DNA of 64,000 nucleotides from Rhodococcoides fascians A25f (GTDB lineage Bacteria; Actinomycetota; Actinomycetes; Mycobacteriales; Mycobacteriaceae), in the NCBI RefSeq assembly GCF_000760935.2, contig NZ_CP049744.1, forward strand, positions 62,001-126,000, written 5' to 3'. Positions within the stretch are counted from its first letter, which is position 1. Every line of letters begins with the position of its first letter. The position numbers were made by a program, and so were the translations under genes. Below the pieces are notes generated by a model. The model did no database searches. It was not told the DNA's origin and was given only the letters and a program-made list of their open reading frames with translations. Shown in pieces: positions 55,019 to 63,968 of the stretch.

Positions 55019-55705
55019 TCACCGTGTGAACGGCGGTCCGTATCCCGGAGGAGGACTGTTGTAGGTCGGCGCGACGGGGTTGTTCCTCTTCGGACCTATT
55101 ACCGCATCGATACCGACGGCAATCCAGGCCGGCACCGCGATACTCACCAACAGCACAACATCGAGAACCGCGGGCGTCGCTCGAGAATTGAATGCGTCCA
55201 ACATCAACCAGTGGGCGAAAAGCTGAAATACCGACCCCACCACTGCGGAAATCGCGACCACCACCAAGGTCACCAGTGAGCGGCGTCGGACCAGAACCCA
55301 CGCAAGTACGGCAGGCACCATCACGATGATGGACAGAAACGCCGCATAGACCACGTAGTCGCTGATGCCGAAGTAGACCGGCCCCAACTCCGCAATCACC
55401 GAAATCAAGACCGAAATGCTCAACGCAGCAACGGCAACGATGCGTCGGACCGGAGCAACTGGCTGAAGCACACAGAACACGGCCAACGCGAGAGACGGAA
55501 TCGTATTCGCTGCGAGAAGGTGGAGGGACGTGCTGCCGAGAGGCCCCATCGCGAGTCGCAAACCGAGACCGATCACGCACCCCACGACGAGTATCACGAT
55601 CGACACGACGCTCGGCCGCGGTGACATCCGAGGCTGAGGACGCGGTGGCTGCGGCGGATACGCAACCGGTGGTGGCTGATAGCCGTAGTTGCCTGGACCG
55701 TGCAT
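55019..55705 (-). CDS. Multi-pass membrane protein with proline-rich ends
   Basis: 228-residue protein: a Pro/Tyr-rich cytoplasmic N terminus (about 30 residues, MHGPGNYGYQPPP), about six hydrophobic helices and a short proline-rich tail (NSPPPGYGPPFTR). No family recognised and no catalytic motif seen. Convergent with the PPOX gene (9-nt gap). An unassigned 219-nt gap follows to the next gene. Confidence 0.7.
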   Translation of the reverse strand: MHGPGNYGYQPPPVAYPPQPPRPQPRMSPRPSVVSIVILVVGCVIGLGLRLAMGPLGSTSLHLLAANTIPSLALAVFCVLQPVAPVRRIVAVAALSISVLISVIAELGPVYFGISDYVVYAAFLSIIVMVPAVLAWVLVRRRSLVTLVVVAISAVVGSVFQLFAHWLMLDAFNSRATPAVLDVVLLVSIAVPAWIAVGIDAVIGPKRNNPVAPTYNSPPPGYGPPFTR

Positions 55706-55857
55706 GAGTCCGTCCTTCCGTGGGTAGTGGAGGCCGGGCAGTCACCCCCCGGTTGCCTGCGATGAACCATAACGAACCACGTGGTATTTCGCGAAAGTAC
55801 GGACTCGCTGCAACTACGCGGAGAGGTACCCGGTGACGCACCCGACGCGACGCCGAA

Positions 55858-55905
55858 CTCGAAGTTATGGACGAATACTGAGCGATTTTCATCCATAACT
55901 TCGAG
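55858..55905 (+). promoter_or_regulatory. 14-bp perfect stem-loop in leader of NTR-like gene
   Basis: CTCGAAGTTATGGA (55858-55871) pairs with TCCATAACTTCGAG (55892-55905) over a 20-nt loop; two more pairs flank a single mismatch. It ends a few nt before the GGAGG of the next gene. Could control translation or be a DNA operator. Confidence 0.65.
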
Positions 55906-55924
55906 CTCGGCGGAGGATGTGCCC

Positions 55925-56533
55925 ATGTTCGGACGACTGATCACAGCACTGTTGGTTATCGCGGGTAGCGCGGTGTTCGCGCTGGGTACACCGGGAACTG
56001 CATTCGCTTGTGGCTGCGCCGTGCCGATGAGCATGCAGAAGACGTCGGCCGTCTTCGAAAGCGTTGCGGGCTCAGGAGCCGTGTTCCTCGGAACCCCGAC
56101 CTCCAAGACCACGGGCAGTGACGCCCAGGGCTACATCGTCGATTTCGACGTCGCCGGAGTACTCGACGGGCAAGTCCAGGCCATCACCACGGTGTCCACC
56201 GCTACCGAGACGACCGCGTGCGGTGCCGGGTTCACTGTGGGAACCGAGTATCTCGTCGTCGCATCGTCGCAAAACACGAACGGGGCCACCTGGTCTGCGG
56301 CGTCGTGCGGTGGCACCAGTCTCGCCAGCGATCGCGTCTCGGTGGAGTCCGCGGTGTCGGTGTTCGGGCAACCTCGCCCGATCATCGAGCCCCCGCCACT
56401 GGAAGTTGTAGCAGCCGAACAGAGTCCAGATCACACGAACTACGTTCCCTGGGTGGTCGGCCTCATCGCTGCGGCCGCAGCCGCTGCACTGGCAGTGCTG
56501 CTCCGACGCAGTAGTGCGAACAGGAGCCCCTGA
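55925..56533 (+). CDS. Secreted TIMP/NTR-like protein with C-terminal membrane anchor
   Basis: 202-residue protein. Signal peptide residues 1-28 (cleavage AFA/CGC), a mature N terminus Cys-Gly-Cys, then an OB-like domain (AVFLGTPTSKT ... VLDGQVQAITTVST ... TACGAGFTVGTEYLVVAS ... CGGTSLAS), a linker, one C-terminal helix (about 174-192) and a basic tail. An N-terminal CxC followed by a [FV]xGTP strand is how TIMP/netrin-type NTR domains begin, so it may be a bacterial NTR protein; ligand unknown. GGAGG precedes the ATG. Confidence 0.72.
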   Translation: MFGRLITALLVIAGSAVFALGTPGTAFACGCAVPMSMQKTSAVFESVAGSGAVFLGTPTSKTTGSDAQGYIVDFDVAGVLDGQVQAITTVSTATETTACGAGFTVGTEYLVVASSQNTNGATWSAASCGGTSLASDRVSVESAVSVFGQPRPIIEPPPLEVVAAEQSPDHTNYVPWVVGLIAAAAAAALAVLLRRSSANRSP

Positions 56534-56552
56534 GGGCACTCAACCGCACCAC

Positions 56553-56567
56553 TGCGCCGGAGGCGCA
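56553..56567. terminator. Bidirectional hairpin TGCGCC-GGA-GGCGCA
   Basis: Perfect 6-bp stem in the 34-nt gap between the convergent NTR-like gene and leuS, abutting the leuS stop codon. Confidence 0.55.
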
Positions 56568-59390
56568 CTACTTCAGGACGATGTTGACCATTCGACCCGG
56601 GATCACGATTATCTTGGTCGGGGCCTTGCCGTCGAGCAAGGCCGCGATTTTCTCGTCCGCAAGAGCCGTCTTCTCGACGTCGTCCTTCGTTGCATCGGCA
56701 GAGACGGTGATGCGGCTGCGTACCTTGCCGTTGACCTGGATGGGGTAGTCGACGGTATCGGCGACGAGCCACTTCTTCTCCACGCGCGGGAACGGCCCGT
56801 GCGCCAACGACTTCTCGTGACCGAGCTTGCCCCACAGCTCCTCCGACAGGTGCGGAGCCAAAGGAGCCAGCATCAGGATCAGCGGCTCGACGACCCCGCG
56901 CGGGGCACCGTCGGGGTAGGCCTTGGTGATGTGGTTGGTCAGCTCGATCAACTTGGCACCGGCCGTATTGTCGCGCAGCGCAGCGTAATCCGCGTGCACG
57001 CCGTCGATCACTCGGTTGAGCACTCGCAGCGTGTCCTCGGTGGGCTTGGCATCGGTGACGCGGACCTCGCCGGTCACCTCGTCGAGCACCAGTCGCCAGA
57101 CGCGCTGCAAGAACCGCTGCGCGCCGACGACGTCCTTGGTCGCCCACGGCCGGGAGGTGTCCAGCGGGCCCATCGACATCTCGTAGAACCGCAGGGTGTC
57201 GGCACCGTACTCGGCGAAGATCTCGTCGGGGGAGACCGAGTTCTTCAGTGACTTACCCATTTTCCCGTACTCACGGTTGACGGGCTGGTCCTGGTAGAAG
57301 TAACCGCCGTCGCGTTCGATCACCTCGGCCGCGGGCACGTAGACCCCACGCGCGTCGGTGTAGGCGTAGGCCTGGATGTAGCCCTGGTTGTACAACCGGC
57401 GGTACGGCTCGCTCGAGCTGACGTGACCCAGATCGAACAACACCTTGTGCCAGAAGCGCGAGTACAGCAGGTGCAACACCGCATGCTCGACGCCACCCAC
57501 GTAGAGATCGACCCCACCCGGATCGTTGGGTCCGTGGATCTCCGGACGCGGTCCGACCCAGTACTTTTCGTTCTCCGGGTCCGCGAAGGCCTCGGAGTTG
57601 GTGGGGTCGACGTAGCGCAGCTGGTACCAGGAGCTGCCGGCCCACTGCGGCATGACGTTGGTATCACGGGTGTAGGTCTGCAGTCCGTCGCCCAGATCGA
57701 GCTCGACGTTGACCCACCCGTCGGCCTTGGCCAGTGGTGGGGACGGCTCGGAGCTGGCGTCGTTCGGATCGAACGACACCGGGGCGTAGTTCTCGATCTC
57801 CGGAAGTTCCACCGGCAGAGCGGAATCCGGCAAGCCGTGCGGGTTGCCCTCGGCGTCCCAGACGATCGGGAAGGGCTCACCCCAGTACCGCTGGCGCGCG
57901 AACAGCCAGTCGCGCAGCTTGTACTGAATCGTGCCGCGGCCGGTGCCGTCCGCTTCCAGGCGTGCGATGACGGCGGCCTTGGCCTCGTCGACCGGCAGGC
58001 CGTCGAGGAAGTCCGAGTTCACCAGCGCACCGTCGCCGACGTACGCTGCCTCGGTGACGTCGCCGCCCGAAATGACCTCTCGCACAGGCAGACCGAAAGT
58101 TGTCGCAAATTCCCAGTCACGGGCGTCGTGGCCGGGTACGGCCATGATCGCACCGGTGCCGTAGCCCGTCAGCACGTAGTCGGCGATGAACACCGGCACC
58201 TGCTCACCGTTCACCGGGTTCGTCGCGTAGGCGCCGATGAAGACGCCGGTCTTCTCCTTGTTCTCCTGCCGCTCCAGATCGGACTTGGCGGCGATCGACG
58301 CCCGGTATGCCGCAACGGCTTCCGCGGGAGTCGCGGCACCGCCGGTCCACTTGTCGGAGACGTCCGCCGGCCACTCGGGAGCGATCAGCCCGTCGACCAG
58401 ATCGTGCTCGGGCGCGAGCACCACGTAGCTCGCGCCGAACAGAGTGTCGGGGCGAGTGGTGAACACCTCGATGCCGGAGAACGAGACCTGCGCTCCGCGG
58501 GAGCGTCCGATCCAGTTGCGCTGCATCGTCTTGACCTTCTCGGGCCAATCCAGGTACTCGAGGTCGTCGACCAGGCGGTCGGAGTATGCCGTGATGCGCA
58601 TCATCCACTGCCGCAAGTTCTTCCGGAAGACCGGGAAGTTACCGCGATCGCTGCGGCCGTCGGCGGTGACCTCTTCGTTGGCCAGCACCGTACCCAGGCC
58701 GGGGCACCAATTGACCATCGAGTTGGACTCGTACACCAGACGGAAGCCGTCGATCACCTCACGGCGCTCGCCGACGGTCAGCGACTCCCAGGAGCGGCCG
58801 TCGTCCAAAGTCCGCTCACCCGAGGCGAAGGCCGCCTCCAGTTCCGCGATGGGCCGCGCTTTGCCGAGGTCCGTGTCGAACCACGAGTTGAAGATCTGCA
58901 GAAAGATCCACTGCGTCCAGTGGTAGAAGTCGACGTCCGTCGTCGCCAGGGACCGTCGACGATCGTGCCCGAGGCCCAGACGTCGCAACTGGCGTCGCAT
59001 GTTGACGATGTTGTCCTCGGTGGTGCTGCGCGGGTGCGTGCCGGTCTGCACGGCGTACTGCTCGGCGGGCAGACCGAACGCGTCGTACCCCAGCGCGTGC
59101 AGCACGTTGCGGCCCTGCATGCGGTGGTAGCGCGCGAAGACGTCGGTGGCGATGTAACCGAGGGGATGGCCGACGTGCAGGCCGCTGCCCGACGGATACG
59201 GGAACATGTCCTGGACGAACAGCTTGTCTTTCGGGACGTCTCCGGCGAGCGTGCCGACCGGGTTGGGCGCGTCGAAGGTGCCCTGGGTCTCCCACAGGTC
59301 CTGCCACTGCTCCTCGATCTGCCCGGCGAGCTCCGCGGTATAGCGGTGTTCGGGAACGGACTCGGTGGATGCGTCAACGGAATCGGTCAC
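56568..59390 (-). CDS. leuS: Leucyl-tRNA synthetase
   Basis: 940-residue class Ia synthetase that charges tRNA-Leu. HIGH motif as HVGH in [16 protein letters not shown] (about residues 64-79), the CP1 editing domain inserted at about 240-430 (including the [18 protein letters not shown] region), and the KMSKS motif as KMGKS. Full length. GTG 59390 lies 7 nt after a TAGGCT box, so it is probably leaderless. Matches the leuS position (Rv0041) of the conserved mycobacterial order. Confidence 0.97.
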   Translation of the reverse strand: MTDSVDASTESVPEHRYTAELAGQIEEQWQDLWETQGTFDAPNPVGTLAGDVPKDKLFVQDMFPYPSGSGLHVGHPLGYIATDVFARYHRMQGRNVLHALGYDAFGLPAEQYAVQTGTHPRSTTEDNIVNMRRQLRRLGLGHDRRRSLATTDVDFYHWTQWIFLQIFNSWFDTDLGKARPIAELEAAFASGERTLDDGRSWESLTVGERREVIDGFRLVYESNSMVNWCPGLGTVLANEEVTADGRSDRGNFPVFRKNLRQWMMRITAYSDRLVDDLEYLDWPEKVKTMQRNWIGRSRGAQVSFSGIEVFTTRPDTLFGASYVVLAPEHDLVDGLIAPEWPADVSDKWTGGAATPAEAVAAYRASIAAKSDLERQENKEKTGVFIGAYATNPVNGEQVPVFIADYVLTGYGTGAIMAVPGHDARDWEFATTFGLPVREVISGGDVTEAAYVGDGALVNSDFLDGLPVDEAKAAVIARLEADGTGRGTIQYKLRDWLFARQRYWGEPFPIVWDAEGNPHGLPDSALPVELPEIENYAPVSFDPNDASSEPSPPLAKADGWVNVELDLGDGLQTYTRDTNVMPQWAGSSWYQLRYVDPTNSEAFADPENEKYWVGPRPEIHGPNDPGGVDLYVGGVEHAVLHLLYSRFWHKVLFDLGHVSSSEPYRRLYNQGYIQAYAYTDARGVYVPAAEVIERDGGYFYQDQPVNREYGKMGKSLKNSVSPDEIFAEYGADTLRFYEMSMGPLDTSRPWATKDVVGAQRFLQRVWRLVLDEVTGEVRVTDAKPTEDTLRVLNRVIDGVHADYAALRDNTAGAKLIELTNHITKAYPDGAPRGVVEPLILMLAPLAPHLSEELWGKLGHEKSLAHGPFPRVEKKWLVADTVDYPIQVNGKVRSRITVSADATKDDVEKTALADEKIAALLDGKAPTKIIVIPGRMVNIVLK

Positions 59391-59397
59391 GTCGACC

Positions 59398-59403
59398 AGC
59401 CTA
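59398..59403 (-). promoter_or_regulatory. -10 box TAGGCT of leuS, leaderless
   Basis: TAGGCT (minus strand) lies 7 nt before the leuS GTG. Confidence 0.5.
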
Positions 59404-59446
59404 AAGTGTGACGCGGCCCGCCTGGTACCAGGACCTCGCTGCGCCG

Positions 59447-59452
59447 TATCCT
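59447..59452 (+). promoter_or_regulatory. -10 box TATCCT, probable leaderless promoter
   Basis: TATCCT lies 6 nt before GTG 59459, which supports that start over the upstream GTG at 59408. Confidence 0.5.
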
Positions 59453-59458
59453 GGCGAG

Positions 59459-59863
59459 GTGGTCATCGTCTCGGTTGTGTTGTTCGTGCTCGCCCTCGTC
59501 GTCGGCGCTGTCGCTGCGCTGTCGTTGCTGGGTCGGCTCCCGCGTAACCGTTTCGCCGGTGTTCGCACCACCGAGGCCATGCGCGACGACGAGACGTTCG
59601 TTCTCGCCAATCGCGTCGCCGGGCCGACCACCGCGGCATCGGCTCTGGTGCTGGCCCTGGGCGCAGTGGCCGCGGTTGCGTTGAGCGGAGTATCGGCCGT
59701 CGTCGCAGTCGTCGTTGCCCTCGTGGCCGCACTGTTCATCGCTGCGGCCGGCGGATCCATCGGGGCCCGCGCCGCAGCGGCCGTCCCGCCACCCGCCGAG
59801 GCGGACGGATGCGGAAGCTCGTGCATCTCGTGCAGCCTCAAGGATGCCTGCCAGCCGAGCTGA
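59459..59863 (+). CDS. SdpI family membrane protein with Cys-rich tail
   Basis: 134-residue membrane protein with three helices and the SdpI motif [21 protein letters not shown] between helices 1 and 2. SdpI gives immunity to the SDP toxin in Bacillus; the actinobacterial role is unknown. The C-terminal tail carries four Cys, C-x3-C-x2-C-x5-C ([14 protein letters not shown]), a possible metal or redox site. GTG 59459 chosen from the TATCCT box; a longer form from 59408 is possible. The DUF1648 gene follows by 4 nt. Confidence 0.78.
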   Translation: MVIVSVVLFVLALVVGAVAALSLLGRLPRNRFAGVRTTEAMRDDETFVLANRVAGPTTAASALVLALGAVAAVALSGVSAVVAVVVALVAALFIAAAGGSIGARAAAAVPPPAEADGCGSSCISCSLKDACQPS

Positions 59864-59867
59864 GCAG

Positions 59868-60848
59868 ATGAAAACGGGAGCTGCGCGCACGTTCGACCCC
59901 GCTGGAGTGGTCTTCGGTGTTCTCGGACCACTCGCCGTCGCTGCCCTGGTCCTCGTCCTGGCCTACCTGTGGCAGGGCCGACTACCGGACCAGGTCGCCA
60001 CACACTTCAGCGGCACCGAACCGGACGACCTCGCCGATCCACTCTCCAATGCCTGGACGCTGGCCGTCGTGATCGTGCTGGTGGGGGGCGGGTGCAGCGC
60101 CGTCGCGTCGCTGGCTCGGGTGCTGCTGATCATGCGCCGAACGATGCTCGTCATCGGACTCACCGTCGTCGGCATGATCGGTGTTCTCCAGATTGCGACC
60201 CTGACGCGGGAGTTGGACCTCTCGTCCGGCCAGAGCGTCACCATCCCGGGCTGGGCCATCGCGATGGGCACCGTCATCGGATTCGCCGCTGGGCTGTTCG
60301 GTGCGTCCAGGCTGCGTGACCACCGCGAACGCGTCGTCGCCACCTCTGCGCCGCATGCCGATCTCCCGCGCTGCAATCCCGAGCTACCTCTGGTGGTCCG
60401 CGTCGGTGCCAGCCGCGTCGCCGGGATCACCGTCGTAGTGATCTCTCTGGCCGGAGCCGCGTTGACGTGTTATCTGACCAGCTCGCCGTGGCCGATCTTT
60501 CTCTTCGTCCCGCTGACGATTCTGATTCTGTCGCTGCTGCGCTTCACCGTGCACATCGACAGCGACGGGCTCTACGTGTCCAGCCTGGGCATGGCGGCAT
60601 TCGACTACGACATCGACGAGATCACCGGTGCCTCGGTGCGGACCGTCGATCCGGGTAAGGACTTCGGCGGTTGGGGTCTGCGAGCCAAGGGGCGCGGGAA
60701 CTACGCCGTCGCTACCGAAGCCGGCCCCGCAGCCTTCGTCACCTTCGCCAACGGTGACCGGCTCACCATCGGTTCCGTCCAGGCCGACACGATCGCAGGC
60801 ACCCTGAACACCTTGACCGCCCGCACTCGAACCGCAACGGTGAATTAA
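59868..60848 (+). CDS. DUF1648 membrane protein
   Basis: 326-residue membrane protein. The N-terminal DUF1648 region (LPDQVATHFSGTEPDDLADPLS, about residues 38-60) is followed by several helices and a soluble C-terminal PH-like region (VHIDSDGLYVSSLGMAAFDYDIDEITGASV). DUF1648 and SdpI domains often occur together, as here with a 4-nt gap, so the two proteins probably work as one membrane unit. Function unknown. Confidence 0.8.
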   Translation: MKTGAARTFDPAGVVFGVLGPLAVAALVLVLAYLWQGRLPDQVATHFSGTEPDDLADPLSNAWTLAVVIVLVGGGCSAVASLARVLLIMRRTMLVIGLTVVGMIGVLQIATLTRELDLSSGQSVTIPGWAIAMGTVIGFAAGLFGASRLRDHRERVVATSAPHADLPRCNPELPLVVRVGASRVAGITVVVISLAGAALTCYLTSSPWPIFLFVPLTILILSLLRFTVHIDSDGLYVSSLGMAAFDYDIDEITGASVRTVDPGKDFGGWGLRAKGRGNYAVATEAGPAAFVTFANGDRLTIGSVQADTIAGTLNTLTARTRTATVN

Positions 60849-60851
60849 GTT
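60846..60851 (+). promoter_or_regulatory. -10 box TAAGTT, probable leaderless promoter
   Basis: TAAGTT overlaps the DUF1648 stop and lies 6 nt before GTG 60858. Confidence 0.4.
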
Positions 60852-60857
60852 AGCCGA

Positions 60858-61859
60858 GTGAAGTTGTTGCGGGATACCGTGCTGGATCCCTTCTTGCTGA
60901 GCATCTTCGCAGTGGCGGTACTGGCGAGTCTCTTCCCGGCGACCGGCACGGCCGAGGACGTGCTGGGCTGGGTCACCCGGATCGCCATTGCGCTGCTGTT
61001 CCTCATCTACGGTGCGAGGTTGTCGCCTCGAGACGCGTGGGACGGCCTCAAGCACTGGCGGCTGCACTCGGTGATCCTGGCGTCGACCTATCTGCTGTTC
61101 CCCGCGCTCGGCCTGGCTCTGCGAATACTCGAACCCGGATTGATCAGCGACGACCTCTACACGGGTGTGCTGTTTCTCTGCCTCGTTCCCTCGACGGTGC
61201 AGTCCTCGATTGCCTTCACCTCCATCGCCCGCGGCAACGTCGCCGGCGCCGTGGTGAGCGCGTCGTTCTCCAACATCATCGGGGTGTTCGTCACCCCGCT
61301 ACTGGTGATCGCATTGATGACCACCGCCGGATCGGTGAGCATCGATCCGGGCTCGATCCTCGACATCGTGCTCCAGCTGTTGCTGCCGTTCGCCGTCGGT
61401 CAGTTGATCCGGCCATGGGTGACGGGATGGTTGACGCGGCACAGCGCGCCGACGAAGCTCGTCGACCGGGGCTCCATCCTGTTGGTCGTCTTCGCCGCAT
61501 TCAGCGAGTCGATGAACCAGCACGTGTGGTCCTCGGTGGCGGTGTGGCGCATCGCCGTCGTGGTCGCGGTGTGCGCTGTGCTGCTCGCCGTCGTGCTGAC
61601 GATCACCTGGTACGCGGGCACATGGTTCGGCTTTCCCCTCGAGGATCGACTGGTGCTGCTGTTCTGCGGGTCCAAGAAGAGCCTGGCGAGCGGCCTGCCG
61701 ATGGCCGCGGTGCTGTTCGTCGGACAACCCGTCGGACTGATCGTGTTGCCGTTGTTGCTCTTCCACCAGATCCAGCTGATGGTGTGCACCGTGATCGCTC
61801 AGCGATTCGCTCGGCGACCGGAATCGGAACCGAGCCCGGCGGCCTCCGCGGCGGACTAG
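60858..61859 (+). CDS. Bile acid:sodium symporter family (SBF-like) transporter
   Basis: 333-residue membrane protein with nine or ten helices of the SBF_like/YfeH type: LIYGARLSPRDAWDGLKHWRLH, LVPSTVQSSIAFTSIARGN, SFSNIIGVFVTP and FCGSKKSLASGLPMAAVLF. Related carriers move organic anions with sodium; substrate unknown. GTG start, probably leaderless. The decarboxylase gene follows 34 nt later. Confidence 0.88.
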   Translation: MKLLRDTVLDPFLLSIFAVAVLASLFPATGTAEDVLGWVTRIAIALLFLIYGARLSPRDAWDGLKHWRLHSVILASTYLLFPALGLALRILEPGLISDDLYTGVLFLCLVPSTVQSSIAFTSIARGNVAGAVVSASFSNIIGVFVTPLLVIALMTTAGSVSIDPGSILDIVLQLLLPFAVGQLIRPWVTGWLTRHSAPTKLVDRGSILLVVFAAFSESMNQHVWSSVAVWRIAVVVAVCAVLLAVVLTITWYAGTWFGFPLEDRLVLLFCGSKKSLASGLPMAAVLFVGQPVGLIVLPLLLFHQIQLMVCTVIAQRFARRPESEPSPAASAAD

Positions 61860-61893
61860 ATTGGGTGTCACTCGAGGCAATGGGGAGAAGACG

Positions 61894-63255
61894 ATGACCA
61901 GGAAACTTCACACCGACGGTGTCGTCTCGGCGGCCTACACCGGCCGGCTCGCCACCAATCCTGTTCCCGCACTGCGCCTTCCCGAGGAACAACTCGACCC
62001 CGACGCGGCCTACCGCTACATCCACGACGAACTGATGCTCGACGGCAGCTCGCGCCTCAATCTGGCGACGTTCGTCACCACCTGGATGGATCCTCAGGCC
62101 GAGAAGCTCATGGCGGAGACCTTCGACAAGAACATGATCGACAAGGACGAATATCCGTCCACCGCAGCCATCGAGGAACGCTGCGTCAACATCGTCGCCG
62201 ATCTGTTCCATGCCCCCGGACTCGACCGCGAGGACCCGTCGTCGGCCACCGGGGTCTCGACGATCGGATCCAGTGAGGCCGTCATGTTGGCCGGCTTGGC
62301 GCTCAAGTGGCGCTGGCGAGCCAAGGGAGCCGGCACCGGCACTCCGAACCTGTTGTTGGGCAGCAATGTTCAGGTGGTGTGGGAGAAATTCTGCCGCTAC
62401 TTCGACGTGGAGCCCAAGTACCTTCCGGTCGAGCGCGGTCGCTACGTCATCACCCCGGAACAGGTTCGCGACGCGGTGGACGAGAACACCATCGGCGTCG
62501 TCGCGATCCTCGGCACCACGTTCACCGGAGAACTCGAACCGGTCCAGGAAATCTGCGCTGCACTCGACGAGATCGCCGACGGCGGCGGGCCGGACGTACC
62601 GGTTCATGTCGACGCGGCCAGCGGCGGCTTCGTCGTTCCGTTTCTGTATCCGGAACTCGAATGGGACTTCCGACTGCCCCGCGTCAAGTCGATCAATGCC
62701 AGCGGACACAAGTACGGATTGACCTACCCGGGAATAGGATTCGCCGTCTGGCGAACCAAGGAAGACCTCCCCGAAGACCTGGTGTTCCGCGTGAACTACC
62801 TCGGCGGCGACATGCCCACCTTCACACTGAACTTCTCCAGGCCGGGCAACCAGGTGATCGGTCAGTACTACAACTTCCTGCGTCTGGGCCGCTCCGGCTA
62901 CACCGACATCATGAAGGCACTGCGCGACACCGCTGTTCGCGTCAGCCGACACCTCGAGAAGCACCCGGACATCGAGGTGATCACCGACGGATCGGCCATT
63001 CCGGTGCTCTCCTTCATGCTGAAGGACCACTGCGACTTCACCGTGTTCGACGTGTCCCACGAGTTACGCGCCCGCGGCTGGCAGGTACCGGCATACACGA
63101 TGCCCGACAACGCCACCGACGTCGCGGTACTCAGAGTCGTTGTTCGAGAGGGTTTCAGCGCGGATCTCGGTCGCATGCTGTGCATTGCCATCGACGAGGT
63201 GATCGATGGCCTGAAGTCAGGCGGGCATTCGAGCGCGCAGGCCTTCGCTCATTGA
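61894..63255 (+). CDS. gadB: Glutamate decarboxylase
   Basis: 453-residue PLP enzyme that converts glutamate to GABA and CO2. PLP-binding Lys in SINASGHKYGLTYPG, the HVDAASGGFVVPF motif with the PLP-contacting Asp, and the group II N terminus (RLNLATFVTTWMDPQAEKLM). Length and sequence fit bacterial GadA/B. The ATG follows GGGGAG. No GABA antiporter (gadC) gene is adjacent; the upstream carrier is of a different family. Confidence 0.93.
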   Translation: MTRKLHTDGVVSAAYTGRLATNPVPALRLPEEQLDPDAAYRYIHDELMLDGSSRLNLATFVTTWMDPQAEKLMAETFDKNMIDKDEYPSTAAIEERCVNIVADLFHAPGLDREDPSSATGVSTIGSSEAVMLAGLALKWRWRAKGAGTGTPNLLLGSNVQVVWEKFCRYFDVEPKYLPVERGRYVITPEQVRDAVDENTIGVVAILGTTFTGELEPVQEICAALDEIADGGGPDVPVHVDAASGGFVVPFLYPELEWDFRLPRVKSINASGHKYGLTYPGIGFAVWRTKEDLPEDLVFRVNYLGGDMPTFTLNFSRPGNQVIGQYYNFLRLGRSGYTDIMKALRDTAVRVSRHLEKHPDIEVITDGSAIPVLSFMLKDHCDFTVFDVSHELRARGWQVPAYTMPDNATDVAVLRVVVREGFSADLGRMLCIAIDEVIDGLKSGGHSSAQAFAH

Positions 63256-63268
63256 GCGGCTCCGCCGC
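63256..63268. terminator. Hairpin GCGGC-TCC-GCCGC after gadB
   Basis: A perfect 5-bp stem immediately after the stop codon, in the convergent gap with the yqgE gene. A second GC-rich stem (CCGC-GCACGT-GCGG) follows at about 63338-63351. Confidence 0.45.
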
Positions 63269-63270
63269 AT

Positions 63271-63300
63271 GTGAGCGGAAAGTCGACCCCTGCTACGAGG
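63271..63300. repeat. Dispersed intergenic repeat, partner of 47667-47706
   Basis: GTGAGCGGAAAGTCGACCCC plus TGCTACGAGG matches the minus strand of 47677-47706 at about 27 of 30 positions. This copy has lost the second arm of the palindrome. Confidence 0.65.
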
Positions 63301-63359
63301 CGGGAGTGGAGCCTGCGGAACGACCCAAAGGCACTGCCGCGCACGTGCGGCGCAGCCGC

Positions 63360-63968
63360 TCAGTTCCGGTCGACGTCGATCGGATGGGATGCGAGCAAAG
63401 CCAACGGCATCGGCTGACGACGCAACACGTGTGCCCACAGATCGATGCGCGGCGGGCCGATCACATCGGATGGCAAGGCAGACAACACCATCCAGTCCTC
63501 GCGGTCCAGTTCGCCTTCGAGTTGACCGAACGTCCAGCCCGAGTAGCCGGCGAATACGCGCACACCCTCGATCAGTGGCGCGATATCGGCGGGATCGGAG
63601 TCGAGATCGACCATCACCACTCGGCCGTCGACGCGGCGCAATCCGGGAACGCCATCGATCGAGACGCCGGTCCGCAGCGTCGCAAGGCACAGTGCCGAAT
63701 CTCGTTTGACCGGACCACCGACGTACAGCGCCTGCGGCTTGGCGGCCAACTCGGACCAGTCGGGCAGCACGTTCTGCACGGCCGTCTCACTGGGACGATT
63801 GATGACGACACCGAGGCTGCCGGCATCGTTGTGTTCGATGATGTAGATGACAGTGCGTCGAAACGTGGGCTCGACGAGCTCGATCGACGACACCAACAGA
63901 CTGCCGGGCTGGACATCGCGCAACGCCGACGCCGTCTGGTCCTCGGGTTCCTCCGCATGCGTTGCCAC
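63360..63968 (-). CDS. YqgE/AlgH family protein (DUF179, Rv0038-like)
   Basis: 202-residue cytoplasmic protein of the conserved UPF0301/AlgH family. Signature motifs: PGSLLVSSIELVEPTFRRTVIYIIEHNDAGSLGVVINRPSE, VGGPV and VFAGYSGWTFGQLEGELDREDW. Structurally characterised but without a settled function. GTG 63968 is preceded by CACAAT at 6 nt, probably leaderless. From memory, Rv0038 holds the same place near leuS in mycobacteria. Confidence 0.92.
   Translation of the reverse strand: MATHAEEPEDQTASALRDVQPGSLLVSSIELVEPTFRRTVIYIIEHNDAGSLGVVINRPSETAVQNVLPDWSELAAKPQALYVGGPVKRDSALCLATLRTGVSIDGVPGLRRVDGRVVMVDLDSDPADIAPLIEGVRVFAGYSGWTFGQLEGELDREDWMVLSALPSDVIGPPRIDLWAHVLRRQPMPLALLASHPIDVDRN

Noticed and set aside
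56568..59390. KMGKS instead of KMSKS in leucyl-tRNA synthetase
   Set aside because: From memory this variant is normal in actinobacterial LeuS, so not a defect.
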